DNA from: Ruminococcaceae bacterium UBA2719
GTDB lineage: Bacteria > Bacillota > Clostridia > Oscillospirales > Acutalibacteraceae
Direction of reading: 5' to 3'
Length of the DNA: 14,914 nucleotides
NCBI GenBank assembly: GCA_002353935.1
Contig: DEKP01000028.1
Location: 30,297 to 45,210 of the forward strand
The position numbers and the translations under genes were made by a program. The notes under the pieces were generated by a model, which saw nothing but the letters and a program-made list of their open reading frames with translations, was not told the DNA's origin and did no database searches. Of the stretch, positions 1 through 7,256 are shown one piece after another (position 1 is the first letter of the stretch; the number at the start of each line of letters is the position of its first letter).

Positions 1-507
1 TCTTACAACAGGCTGAATGAAGAAAATTTGTGTAAAAAACGCAAACGGAAAATTAAAACATACAAGTTTTAACCAATTTGCCAGCATTGTCCGCATATTA
101 AACCCTGTATAATACGGGTAATACAAAAACGCCGCAATAAAACTCATAGTCGGACACATAAAAATGATTGTGGCACAGATAATAGCCGTTTCAAAGATTA
201 CAGGATTTGTCTTTGTATAATCAAACCATTTACTGGCTAACTTAAAAGACAAAGGACTGCCTATAGTTATTTCCAAAATATATGCAAAACAAAATTCAAT
301 AAGCACTACACACCATATAGGCACCATACATCCGCACAACATTACACCGCCTTGCTTCCTAATAGCAGCAATCACACCGGATTCGCCTGTAAGATGCATC
401 AAAAAGTTGCCATTTATAACATATAAACTGTAAAACACATATGCATGAACAGTTATTATTACTGTTATCAAAGCAAAAACCATTCTTTGAAATCGATTTT
501 CGGGCAT
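1..507 (-). CDS. DUF2798 family membrane protein, 3' end cut by window edge
   Basis: Reading minus from ATG at 507 gives 169 open codons running off the window, so the C-terminus is missing. The start is preceded by an AGGGGG ribosome-binding site. The protein begins MPENRFQRMVFALITV and is very hydrophobic, with about four membrane segments. Two related halves each start with a helix rich in I/V/F/Y (near residues 8-30 and 105-130), and a HAYVFYSLYV stretch follows the first. This is the pattern I associate with DUF2798 (PF11391), a small integral-membrane family of unknown function common in Firmicutes. Family members end soon after the last residues seen here (FFTQIFFIQPVVR), so probably only a few residues are lost. 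It has its own promoter at 616-644. Family call is from recognition, not a search; function unknown. Confidence 0.8.
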   Translation of the reverse strand, partial: MPENRFQRMVFALITVIITVHAYVFYSLYVINGNFLMHLTGESGVIAAIRKQGGVMLCGCMVPIWCVVLIEFCFAYILEITIGSPLSFKLASKWFDYTKTNPVIFETAIICATIIFMCPTMSFIAAFLYYPYYTGFNMRTMLANWLKLVCFNFPFAFFTQIFFIQPVVR

Positions 508-615
508 TTAAAAATTCCCCCTATAAAATAAAAATCACATGCAATGCTGCATATAAACCTATTAGCGTACCGTAATCAGATTTACGTGCAAAGCACTACA
601 TGTGTCGTCAACAAT

Positions 616-644
616 AAATTACACTATTTTGCCATTTTTGTCAA
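616..644 (-). promoter_or_regulatory. Sigma-A-type promoter for the DUF2798 gene
   Basis: On the minus strand TTGACA (639-644) is followed after 17 nt by TAATTT (616-621), a perfect -35 and an acceptable -10. Transcription would start near 608, giving a leader of about 100 nt before ATG 507. That leader contains ATGCA-N4-TGCAT (about 540-553) and GTAA-N6-TTAC (about 571-584), short dyads that could be operator sites, though neither is strong. Confidence 0.6.
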
Positions 645-680
645 GCTTATCAGTATTAGGAATTTGCAAATAATAACACA

Positions 681-1397
681 TTATTTTACAATATATCTAG
701 ATAGAGTCTCTCCTACTTTATCATGAATCACTAAATCAGCTGCAGTGTCCATCTTGGTTTTATCACGATTAATCAAAACCAAATTTTCTCCTCCAAAATA
801 ACGAACATACGAAGCCGCAGGATATACACTCAACGATGTTCCTGCAATAATCAATGTATCGCTTTGAGATATAGTCTTTATTGATTCTTTAACAACAGTT
901 TCATCAAGAGGTTCTTCATACAAAACCACATCGGGCTTAATAATTCCACCGCAAGTACATTTCGGAACTACCGTGTTTGAGTTTAGAATGAATTTTGAAT
1001 CATATTCTTTATGGCACTTCATGCAAAAATTTCTATGTACACTTCCATGTAGTTCAAATACTTTTTTACTGCCCGCTGCTTGATGCAGTCCATCGATATT
1101 TTGTGTAACAACAGAGAGCACCTTGCCAACTTCTTCAAGTTCTGCTATCTTAATATGTGCAGGATTAGGTTTAGCTCTCATACATAACATTTTATCTCGA
1201 TAAAACCGATAAAATTCTTCGGTATTCTCCACAAAAAATGTATGAGACAAAATTTCTTCGGGCGGATAATCGTATTTCATATTATAAAGTCCATCTACAG
1301 ATCGAAAATCCGGTATACCAGACTCAGTTGAAACCCCGGCACCCGTGAAGAATACTATTCGTTTTGAATTATCTAAAATTTCTTTCAACGTCTTCAT
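681..1397 (-). CDS. Sir2-family NAD-dependent protein deacylase (sirtuin)
   Basis: The 238-aa product removes acyl groups from lysines using NAD+, a cytoplasmic protein-modification role. Family motifs are all visible: GAGVSTESGIPDFRS at residues 19-33 (NAD binding), TQNIDGLH at 98-105, catalytic His117 in FELHGS, four zinc-ligand cysteines C125, C128, C147 and C149 (CxxC...CxC), GTSL at 186-189 and the NRD near 210-212. Length is normal for the bacterial CobB/SrtN type. ATG at 1397 is preceded by GGAG about 7 nt upstream, and a promoter lies at 1458-1485. It is a single gene, divergent from the radical SAM gene at 1510; the DUF2798 gene downstream has its own promoter. No defect is seen. Substrate preference (acetyl or another acyl group) cannot be read from the sequence. 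Confidence 0.95.
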   Translation of the reverse strand: MKTLKEILDNSKRIVFFTGAGVSTESGIPDFRSVDGLYNMKYDYPPEEILSHTFFVENTEEFYRFYRDKMLCMRAKPNPAHIKIAELEEVGKVLSVVTQNIDGLHQAAGSKKVFELHGSVHRNFCMKCHKEYDSKFILNSNTVVPKCTCGGIIKPDVVLYEEPLDETVVKESIKTISQSDTLIIAGTSLSVYPAASYVRYFGGENLVLINRDKTKMDTAADLVIHDKVGETLSRYIVK

Positions 1398-1457
1398 AAT
1401 GTTTCTCCATCATGTATCTTTATATATTAAAATCTTAAAATAAATTTCATAGACTAT

Positions 1458-1485
1458 ATTTTACTACTTTTACATATAAAATCAA
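1458..1485 (-). promoter_or_regulatory. Putative sigma-A promoter for the sirtuin gene
   Basis: Minus-strand TTGATT (1480-1485), a 16-nt spacer, then TAAAAT (1458-1463). The leader to ATG 1397 would be about 55 nt. The plus-strand radical SAM gene must be driven from the same 110-bp gap, but I see no convincing plus-strand -35/-10 pair there. Confidence 0.5.
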
Positions 1486-1509
1486 GCTCATATTGAAATA
1501 AAAAATCAT

Positions 1510-2430
1510 TTGGAAAGGTTGATTTTTATTAGCTATTATTATTCTTTATCAAAATATTTAAAAGAAAACTATCACGAAAAATTATATAAGCTCTCCCTTG
1601 CCTGTTCCGATGATTGCCCAAACAGGAAAAACAAAAAAGACGGTTGTATCTTTTGTTCTAATTTAGGCAGTGGGAATTTTGCTTTATCTTCAAATATAAA
1701 TATAAAAGAACAAATAGAACACGCTAAAAATTTAGTAAACAATAAAGCAAAATGTAATAGATATATCGCTTATTTTCAGGCCTTCACTTCAACTTATTGT
1801 GATTATGAAAAAACATCTAAAACATTTGAATATGTAATAAACAGAGATGATATAGCTATACTTTCGATAGCAACAAGGCCTGATTGTATCGATTTGCAAT
1901 GGCTCAATCTTTTTGAAAAACTCAATAAAATAAAACCGGTATGGGTAGAGTTGGGACTTCAAACTATACACGATAATACCGCAATTTTAATCAATCGCGG
2001 ATATAAAACGAACGTATATTTTAATGCAGTAAAAAAATTAAAAAGTATAGGAGTTAACGTAATTACTCATATAATAATCGGCTTACCAAACGAAACAGAG
2101 GAAATGATTTATGAAACTGTTAAATCAATTGGCGCTTATACAGACGGAATAAAGCTGCAACTATTGCACGTTTTAAAAGGAACTGCCTTAGAAAAAATGT
2201 ATAACGAAGGAAAAGTAGAAATACTTACCATTGAAAATTACACAAAAATACTTTCAGGTTGTATAGAACGTATAAAAAAAGATGTGGTAATTCACCGGCT
2301 AACAGGAGACGGCGACAAAAAAGAACTTATAGCTCCTTTGTGGAGCGGTAATAAAAAATATGTTTTAAATTATATTAATAAATATTTTGATAAAAATGAT
2401 ATAATTCAAGGAAAATTGGCAAACAATTAA
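1510..2430 (+). CDS. TIGR01212-family radical SAM protein (YtqA/YhcC type)
   Basis: An Elp3-fold radical SAM enzyme of about 300 aa. Counted from TTG 1510, the cluster cysteines are C36, C46 and C49 (CPNR-x6-CIFC), spaced as in YtqA/YhcC rather than the classical CxxxCxxC. AYFQAFTSTYCD, SIATRPDC and WVELGLQTIHD are family segments, and LKGTALEKMY near residue 222 is typical too. Family members are largely uncharacterised; the Bacillus subtilis homologue YtqA has been linked to wobble-uridine modification of tRNA. The start is unclear. TTG 1510 has no SD, TTG 1519 abuts the GGAAAGG at 1512-1518, and an ATT at 1528 lies 9 nt after it, right where homologues begin (before YYSLSKYLK). The gene is monocistronic and convergent with the sortase gene. 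Confidence 0.9.
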   Translation: MERLIFISYYYSLSKYLKENYHEKLYKLSLACSDDCPNRKNKKDGCIFCSNLGSGNFALSSNINIKEQIEHAKNLVNNKAKCNRYIAYFQAFTSTYCDYEKTSKTFEYVINRDDIAILSIATRPDCIDLQWLNLFEKLNKIKPVWVELGLQTIHDNTAILINRGYKTNVYFNAVKKLKSIGVNVITHIIIGLPNETEEMIYETVKSIGAYTDGIKLQLLHVLKGTALEKMYNEGKVEILTIENYTKILSGCIERIKKDVVIHRLTGDGDKKELIAPLWSGNKKYVLNYINKYFDKNDIIQGKLANN

Positions 2431-2469
2431 ATCTGCTGAAAATGATAATAGTAATCATATTTAAAATTT

Positions 2470-2516
2470 GCTATAAAAATAAGTCCAGACAAACATTTTG
2501 ATTGTCTGGACTTATT
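2470..2516 (-). terminator. Terminator of the sortase gene, possibly bidirectional
   Basis: A perfect 15-bp inverted repeat, AATAAGTCCAGACAA at 2478-2492 and its complement at 2502-2516, has a 9-nt loop. Read on minus it is followed by TTTTTATAGC, a usable U-tract. The last two bases of the upstream arm belong to the sortase stop codon (2515-2517). The plus-strand radical SAM gene ends at 2430, so the stem may also stop its transcripts, although the plus-strand T-tract is poor. Confidence 0.8.
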
Positions 2517-3435
2517 AATTGATATATTTCCTATTGCAGCGAACAGTGACACGCGCCGTTCCTGACCAAGTACAGGTAAACAATGACAAATCATATTCTC
2601 CTGATGTCATTTTAGTAATCTCCACTGGAGTTAGAGTATTGGTTAATACTACCTCATATAAATAAGTGTTTCCGGACATATCCGTAAACACTACTTCATC
2701 TGATTTTTCCAGCTGAAAAATTTTTCCAAAATGGCTGTTATAATTGTGCGCCGCAACGACAAGATCATCTGTTAAAACAGAACCTGTATATTTGCATGGT
2801 GAAACATTCAGTTTGTCATAATTCCAATCTGACATCACAGGCAAATTGAGCTTAAATTTCGGAATAGAAATATATCCCATAAAGTTATACCCTTTAAATG
2901 AAACAGTCGTATTACTAGCAGCAGAAGGATTAGTTGATATTTCCTTATCAGAAGAATCTATTGTCTCTTCTGATTTAATTTTTAAGAGGCGAATCAAAAA
3001 ACTTTCATTAGAAGCATAATCAAGCTGCAACACTACCTCGACGCCAATCAAACTGTCAGCTGTAAATAAAAAACGATTTTCAGCCTTTTGGACATATTTA
3101 AAGGAAAATTCTCCACCGGATAAATTCGTGTCTATTCTGTTATCAACAAATTCGCCACGACCGTGTCTGCAAGCCAATATTCGAAAATAACTCCCTGAAT
3201 AAGCCATGCGAAATCCCAAATTCAACATATCGGGAATTTGATTGCTTTTGATATCGTAAATGTAAACCTGCATATACTCAATTGGATAATAAGCAATAAT
3301 TGTTCCGCCGCGATTGCTGTTAATTGGAATCTCAACACGTTTTTTGCTATATCTATATTGGCATGAATATCTTCCGACAAAAGCAAATCGTTTACATTCA
3401 ATACGTCCGCCTCCAATGATTAGTAAATAATTCAC
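2515..3435 (-). CDS. Sortase with unusual N-terminal half and no visible membrane anchor
   Basis: The C-terminal 125 residues are a sortase transpeptidase domain, which cleaves sorting signals of secreted proteins and joins them to the cell wall or to other proteins. Seen: FMGYISIPKFKLNLPVMSDW (185-204), catalytic His230 in AAHNY, Cys288 in LFTCTW, and Arg295 in RVTVRC. The preceding residues are odd. A sortase normally has an N-terminal signal/transmembrane helix; here residues 1-180 show none, and instead about 170 residues of beta-type sequence, including YFRI (83-86) and NLSGGEFSF (104-112), faintly like a PilZ domain. GTG 3435 has a poor ribosome-binding site. The good site GGAGG (3410-3414) serves either an ATT in this frame (3402) or a TTG in another frame (3401). 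No substrate or pilin gene adjoins. Sortase domain is sure; the N-terminus is not. Confidence 0.82.
   Translation of the reverse strand: MNYLLIIGGGRIECKRFAFVGRYSCQYRYSKKRVEIPINSNRGGTIIAYYPIEYMQVYIYDIKSNQIPDMLNLGFRMAYSGSYFRILACRHGRGEFVDNRIDTNLSGGEFSFKYVQKAENRFLFTADSLIGVEVVLQLDYASNESFLIRLLKIKSEETIDSSDKEISTNPSAASNTTVSFKGYNFMGYISIPKFKLNLPVMSDWNYDKLNVSPCKYTGSVLTDDLVVAAHNYNSHFGKIFQLEKSDEVVFTDMSGNTYLYEVVLTNTLTPVEITKMTSGEYDLSLFTCTWSGTARVTVRCNRKYIN
3399..3414 (-). promoter_or_regulatory. Strong ribosome-binding site inside the 5' part of the sortase reading frame
   Basis: GGAGGCGG on minus (GGAGG at 3410-3414) is the best SD near the sortase 5' end. Seven nt after it is ATT (3400-3402) in the sortase frame; eight nt after it is TTG (3399-3401) in the +1 frame. 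The TTG opens a 60-codon reading frame to a TGA at 3222 that reads protein-like at its start (MNVNDLLLSEDIHANIDIAK). Either the sortase uses a rare start codon or the 5' region carries a frameshift. Confidence 0.45.
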
Positions 3436-3834
3436 AAAATAGTCGCTCTTGGTTTTTGTTTATTGAATAATATCACAATAAAAGCGCAATATATATCCTA
3501 AAACACAATAAACAACCTTTTTAGAAACCACTATAAGAACTTTGTTTGTTTTTGGAGAATTTTTTTGAAATATGACAAATTATGTATGCCAACAATCAAT
3601 ATAAGCACCGCATTTCACCCCAAGTATTAATAAATCAGTCAATAGTTAATAATCGCTTTTTATTCTTATTGTTACCATTAGGAATAGAAATACCCCAGTG
3701 TTCAAAATAAGGGTTATAAAAATTGTGAAAAAGAGTTAATATCACGGTTGTTTTACTACATTTTCAAGTCATACTCGTATGAAAAACGTTGCAAAAAAGC
3801 GCTTTTAAATCAATTTGAAGTGAAACGCATTGCA
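3436..3834. other. 400-bp AT-rich stretch without a convincing gene
   Basis: No known RNA or protein family is recognisable. It contains the putative sortase promoter (3488-3515) and two minus-strand small frames. One runs 3531-3608 (25 codons, GTG start with GGGGTG at 3616-3621, 7 nt away). The other runs 3635-3745 (36 codons, GTG start, no SD, containing FYNPYFEHWGISIPNGNN). Neither can be supported as a gene on sequence alone. They could be leader peptides or worn remnants. Confidence 0.4.
3488..3515 (-). promoter_or_regulatory. Possible promoter upstream of the sortase gene
   Basis: Minus-strand TTGTTT (3510-3515), 16-nt spacer, TATATT (3488-3493). The match is moderate and the region is AT-rich, so chance is possible. 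It is placed correctly for transcription of either start proposed for the sortase gene. Confidence 0.35.
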
Positions 3835-3889
3835 TAAAAGAAACCCGATAGACAAGTCATTTTCTAAACCTTGGCTTACCTATCGGATT
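3835..3889 (-). terminator. Rho-independent terminator after tRNA-Ser
   Basis: On minus, AATCCGATAGGTAAG (3875-3889) pairs along its full 15 nt, with G-U pairs, to CTTGTCTATCGGGTT (3842-3856), and is followed by TCTTTTATG. It sits 8 nt beyond the CCA end of the tRNA. Confidence 0.85.
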
Positions 3890-3896
3890 TTCTATT

Positions 3897-3985
3897 TGGC
3901 GTAGAGTGAGGGATTTGAACCCTCGGTACCAGAAAGGTACACAGCATTTCCAGTGCTGCTCCTTCGGCCACTCGGACAACTCTAC
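3897..3985 (-). tRNA. tRNA-Ser (anticodon GGA), CCA encoded
   Basis: The minus-strand sequence folds as a class II tRNA. Acceptor GTAGAGT pairs with ACTCTAC, followed by discriminator G and an encoded CCA (3897-3899). The anticodon stem is CAGCA/TGCTG with loop CTGGAAA, giving anticodon GGA, which reads UCC and UCU serine codons. The long variable arm GTACC/GGTAC and T-arm GAGGG-TTCAAAT-CCCTC confirm serine identity. It has its own promoter (4023-4051) and terminator (3835-3889). No integrase or direct repeat of its 3' end is seen, so it is not evidently an attachment site here. Confidence 0.97.
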
Positions 3986-4022
3986 GAATAGTCAAATTAA
4001 TTAAACTTTTTATTGCTAACTC

Positions 4023-4051
4023 ATTATATATAATTCAAATCAAAAAATCAA
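4023..4051 (-). promoter_or_regulatory. Promoter of tRNA-Ser
   Basis: Minus-strand TTGATT (4046-4051), 17-nt spacer, TATAAT (4023-4028). It starts 4 nt after the HAD gene stop codon. Transcription would begin near 4016, about 30 nt before the mature tRNA 5' end. Confidence 0.75.
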
Positions 4052-4054
4052 GTA

Positions 4055-4756
4055 TTATTTTTGCTTTGAAAATAAAATATCAAAAAATTGATCGTAATGT
4101 GTAATTTGATAGTCGCATAAAGGAGAAGGCTCTATAACGCCATTGTGAACGTAACGACAAGTTTTTAGCCCAGCGTTTTTTCCACCAAGCATATCAGAGG
4201 TCAGGCTGTCTCCCAATACAATAACGCGTGATTTGTCTGCTATATTCTGATCATTCAAAATATAATCAAAATATTCTTTTTGTGGTTTAGAAAAGCCTAT
4301 ATTTTCGCTTATATAAGCTTTGTCTGTTATATCTTTAATTCCTGATAAACTTATACGTCCCGTCTGCGATATATTAAGACCATTGGTCGCAAGAAAGATT
4401 TTGCAATATTTATGAAGCCTTTCTACAAATTCATATGCACCATCCAGCAAAAACGGACACTGAGATAAAAAGTTTATATACACAGAGTTCGCATTATCCG
4501 AATTAATAGAATTTACTCCAATTGTTTTAAAAAACTTAATATAACGTTTTGTTTTCAGCTCTTCTCTTGAAATTTCACCGCGTTCAATAGATTTCCACAA
4601 ATCAAGATTAATATTAGTATATATTTGTTGCCGTTCTTCGGTATATTCAATATCAAAATGCTCCAGCGTGTTTTTCAAAGCTGTATGCTCTGCTTTTTTA
4701 AAATCAAAAATAGTTTCATCCAAATCAAGCAAAACTACATCATAATTTTTATTCAA
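4055..4756 (-). CDS. HAD-superfamily hydrolase, YjjG-type nucleotidase
   Basis: A cytoplasmic HAD phosphatase of about 233 aa, most like the YjjG family that dephosphorylates pyrimidine nucleoside monophosphates, including noncanonical ones. Numbered from TTG 4756: motif I DLDET with Asp11 and Asp13, helical cap domain at about 18-95, motif II Thr124 in LATNG, motif III Lys157 in GFSKPQKEYFDY, motif IV GDSLTSD with Asp183 and Asp188. The KPxKEYFDY and GDSLTSDMxGGKNAG wording is typical of YjjG. I chose TTG 4756 because AAGGCGG (4765-4771) lies 8 nt upstream and the product then begins MNKNYDVVLLDLDE, as relatives do. GTG 4765 would overlap that site. It overlaps the end of the preceding TIGR03936 gene by 8 nt and is last in the minus-strand train. 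Exact substrate is inferred. Confidence 0.9.
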   Translation of the reverse strand: MNKNYDVVLLDLDETIFDFKKAEHTALKNTLEHFDIEYTEERQQIYTNINLDLWKSIERGEISREELKTKRYIKFFKTIGVNSINSDNANSVYINFLSQCPFLLDGAYEFVERLHKYCKIFLATNGLNISQTGRISLSGIKDITDKAYISENIGFSKPQKEYFDYILNDQNIADKSRVIVLGDSLTSDMLGGKNAGLKTCRYVHNGVIEPSPLCDYQITHYDQFFDILFSKQK

Positions 4757-5417
4757 ACTTAGCACCGCCTTGCATCATAATGTTCTTTCTGGTAATATCT
4801 GCATATATCTCTGCATTGCAAAAATCAGAAATTGCATTAATAAGCAAAAAAGGATTTATATTTTCAGCGGAGCCTGCCGGCAAATTCGCGCTAAAAACTA
4901 CGTCTTCGTCATTGTCATTAAAATCCTCTATCTTAATTTCAGTTATAGATGGAGCTATGTCTATCGTACGCATTCCGCGTTTTGTTTTCTTTTCGACTAA
5001 AATCTCAGGTTTTTTGATAAACCGAGAAAGCAAACTGTATAATTCCAAATTAGAAATATCATCAGAAGAAATTTTAAACTGATAAAGAGCAGAATCGATC
5101 TGTGAATAAGGATATTTTGGCAAAGAGACTGATAAAATTTTTACTCCATGTGGCAAAAACGGATTAAGCATATCCGGTATATCAGAAATATCAAATGCAT
5201 CATCTGTTAAACGTATATCAAAATTTTCGCAATCAGAACGAATGCCTAAAGATAAAGGCAAAGAAAAAGTTAAATATATTCGGCTGTTATATCCTTGCGT
5301 ATGCCAGATATTAAGTTCGCTGCGCTGGATAGCCCGAGTTATAATTCGAACCAAGTCAAGATGGGAAATATATCTGCATTCAAAGTCTTTTTTGAAAAAT
5401 ACTCTAACGTTTTTCAT
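4749..5417 (-). CDS. TIGR03936/DUF2344 radical-SAM-associated protein
   Basis: This 222-aa product matches the DUF2344 (PF10105) family: an N-terminus of the form VRVFFKKDFECRYISHLDLVR, then RAIQRSELNIWHTQGYNSR (about residues 29-47) and LSLGIRSDCENFDIRL. Its function is unknown. In many bacteria it is fused to, or encoded directly after, the TIGR03960 radical SAM protein, as here, so the two likely act together. The genes overlap by 14 nt (5404-5417), and its SD (AAAGGAGGCG, 8 nt from ATG) lies inside the last codons of the upstream gene, which suggests translational coupling. It has no cysteine cluster or membrane segment. In other genomes RNase G often follows this pair; here the next gene is a HAD phosphatase. 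Confidence 0.92.
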   Translation of the reverse strand: MKNVRVFFKKDFECRYISHLDLVRIITRAIQRSELNIWHTQGYNSRIYLTFSLPLSLGIRSDCENFDIRLTDDAFDISDIPDMLNPFLPHGVKILSVSLPKYPYSQIDSALYQFKISSDDISNLELYSLLSRFIKKPEILVEKKTKRGMRTIDIAPSITEIKIEDFNDNDEDVVFSANLPAGSAENINPFLLINAISDFCNAEIYADITRKNIMMQGGAKFE

Positions 5418-7248
5418 AACAAACGCCTCCTTTGAATTTTGCAGCTCCGCATCCGGCGCATTTTTCGCGGCAATTTTGAGTCGTAATATTTTTATAAGCT
5501 TTTTGACATTCTGAAATAAGAAATTCTTTGTCTATACCATAATCAAGATGATCCCACGGCAAAACTTCATCAAAGTTTCTATGTCGATTAGCATAAAACG
5601 CAGGATCAATATCGCAAGCTGAAAAAACATCAAGCCATTTGCTCAAAGAAAAACATTCATCCCAGCTATCAAAACATATACCACGCTCAAAAGCACATAA
5701 TAATGCTTTTGATAAACGTCTGTCTCCCCTTGCAAATACCGCTTCTAAAAATGACGTATCGGCATCGTGATAATTATAATTAATTTTGCGCGAAGTTATA
5801 GTATCGTTAATATGCCACTGCTTTTTATGCATACACTCTATTGTATCCTGGCCGAACCACTGAAACGGAGTAAACGGCTTGGGAACAAAAGCTGAGGCGG
5901 AAACCGTAACTTTCACCGCTCTGCCCTTTGTTCTGTTTTCACAAGCATAGTATGCATCCACTACCTTTTGAGCTAAATGAGCTATATCCGCTACATCATC
6001 CATTGTTTCGGTAGGTAAACCTATCATAAAATATAGTTTCACCGTGCTGTAGCCGCCCTCAAACGCCACACGGCAGGTTGATATAAGCTCCTCTTCTCTT
6101 ACATTTTTATTAATAACATCGCGCATTCTCTGTGAACCTGCTTCGGGAGCAAAGGTTAATCCGCTTTTTCTAACAGATTTAAGCTTAGATAATATATCAT
6201 CAGAAAAGCCATCTACTCGCATAGAAGGCAAAGATAAGCTTACATTCTCTTTAGAAGCCCATTCGTGCAATTTTTCTAAAAGCGATACAATCTGTGTGTA
6301 ATCGCTGGAGCTAAGCGAAGACAGCGATATTTCATCATATCCTGTATTTTCGCAAATACAACGACACTGACCGCATATAGTATCAACGCTTTTTTCTCTT
6401 GTGGGACGATAAATATAGCCTGCCTGGCAAAAGCGGCAGCCCCTTATACAACCTCTAAAAATTTCTTCCACCGCTCTGTCGTGGATAATTTCTATATTTG
6501 GAATAACAAACGACTGTGGATAATAGCAGTCATCCATATTAATTTCAACACGTTTAACAATTTTTTTGGGTGCGCCATATTTAGCGTTTATTGATTTTAC
6601 CGTAAGATCATCGTTATATTCTATATCATACAAAGATGGAACATATACACCGGATATTTGAGCCGCACGACGTAAAAATTCAATCCTCGAAGTATTCTCT
6701 CTTTTACACTGTCTGTAAAGTTCAATAACCTCTAAGTCAACCTTTTCCCCGTCTCCTAAAAAGAAAATATCAAAAAACTCTGCGAGAGGTTCGGGATTAC
6801 ATACACACGGTCCACCTGCAACTACGATATGTTCCAAGCCTTTTCTATCACAGGATTTAAGCGGTATTCCACCTAAAGACAGCATTGACAATATATTTGT
6901 ATACGAAAGCTCATACTGTAAGGTAAAGCCAATAAAATCAAAATCACAAAGCGGATCTCCGCTTTCCAATGCATACAGCGGGATATTGCGATCAATCATG
7001 AGTTTTTGCATATCTATCCAAGGCGCAAATACTCTCTCGCACCAAATATAGGGTTTTGAATTAAACAAGCTATATAGGATCTTTATGCCGAGATGCGACA
7101 TTCCTACCTCATAGGTATCGGGAAAACAAAAAGCAAAGCGCACATCAACAGAGCGCTTGTCCTTGATTACCTCATTTAACTCTCCGCCTGTGTAACGTCC
7201 GGGTTTTTGGATTTTTAACAATATTTTTTCAACTTCTTTTGGTATCAT
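5404..7248 (-). CDS. TIGR03960-family B12-binding-domain radical SAM protein
   Basis: A 614-aa cytoplasmic radical SAM protein of unknown reaction. The N-terminal half (about 30-190) has the Rossmann-like fold related to cobalamin-binding domains, with CFPDTYEVGMSHLGIKILY (41-59), VVAGGPCVCNPEPLA (142-156) and FFLGDGE. The radical SAM core has the 4Fe-4S motif C267-x3-C271-x2-C274 in RGCIRGCRFCQAG, then SLSSSDY, LTFAPEAGSQRMRDVINK and LYFMIGLPTET. The C-terminus holds further cysteines (C593, C597, C600, C610) that could bind metal. The DxHxxG cobalamin signature is not seen, so B12 binding is doubtful. ATG 7248 has AGGAG upstream. It lies 8 nt after the M50 protease gene and overlaps its DUF2344 partner, a widely conserved arrangement. 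Confidence 0.95.
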   Translation of the reverse strand: MIPKEVEKILLKIQKPGRYTGGELNEVIKDKRSVDVRFAFCFPDTYEVGMSHLGIKILYSLFNSKPYIWCERVFAPWIDMQKLMIDRNIPLYALESGDPLCDFDFIGFTLQYELSYTNILSMLSLGGIPLKSCDRKGLEHIVVAGGPCVCNPEPLAEFFDIFFLGDGEKVDLEVIELYRQCKRENTSRIEFLRRAAQISGVYVPSLYDIEYNDDLTVKSINAKYGAPKKIVKRVEINMDDCYYPQSFVIPNIEIIHDRAVEEIFRGCIRGCRFCQAGYIYRPTREKSVDTICGQCRCICENTGYDEISLSSLSSSDYTQIVSLLEKLHEWASKENVSLSLPSMRVDGFSDDILSKLKSVRKSGLTFAPEAGSQRMRDVINKNVREEELISTCRVAFEGGYSTVKLYFMIGLPTETMDDVADIAHLAQKVVDAYYACENRTKGRAVKVTVSASAFVPKPFTPFQWFGQDTIECMHKKQWHINDTITSRKINYNYHDADTSFLEAVFARGDRRLSKALLCAFERGICFDSWDECFSLSKWLDVFSACDIDPAFYANRHRNFDEVLPWDHLDYGIDKEFLISECQKAYKNITTQNCREKCAGCGAAKFKGGVCYEKR

Positions 7249-7256
7249 AATAACTC

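Noticed and set aside
3635..3745. 36-codon minus-strand frame as a gene
   Set aside because: No ribosome-binding site, not recognisable, and short enough to occur by chance in AT-rich DNA. Kept only as a low-interest observation.
3897..4055. tRNA-Ser as attachment site of a genomic island
   Set aside because: No integrase gene, no direct repeat of the tRNA 3' end and no phage genes are visible within the window.
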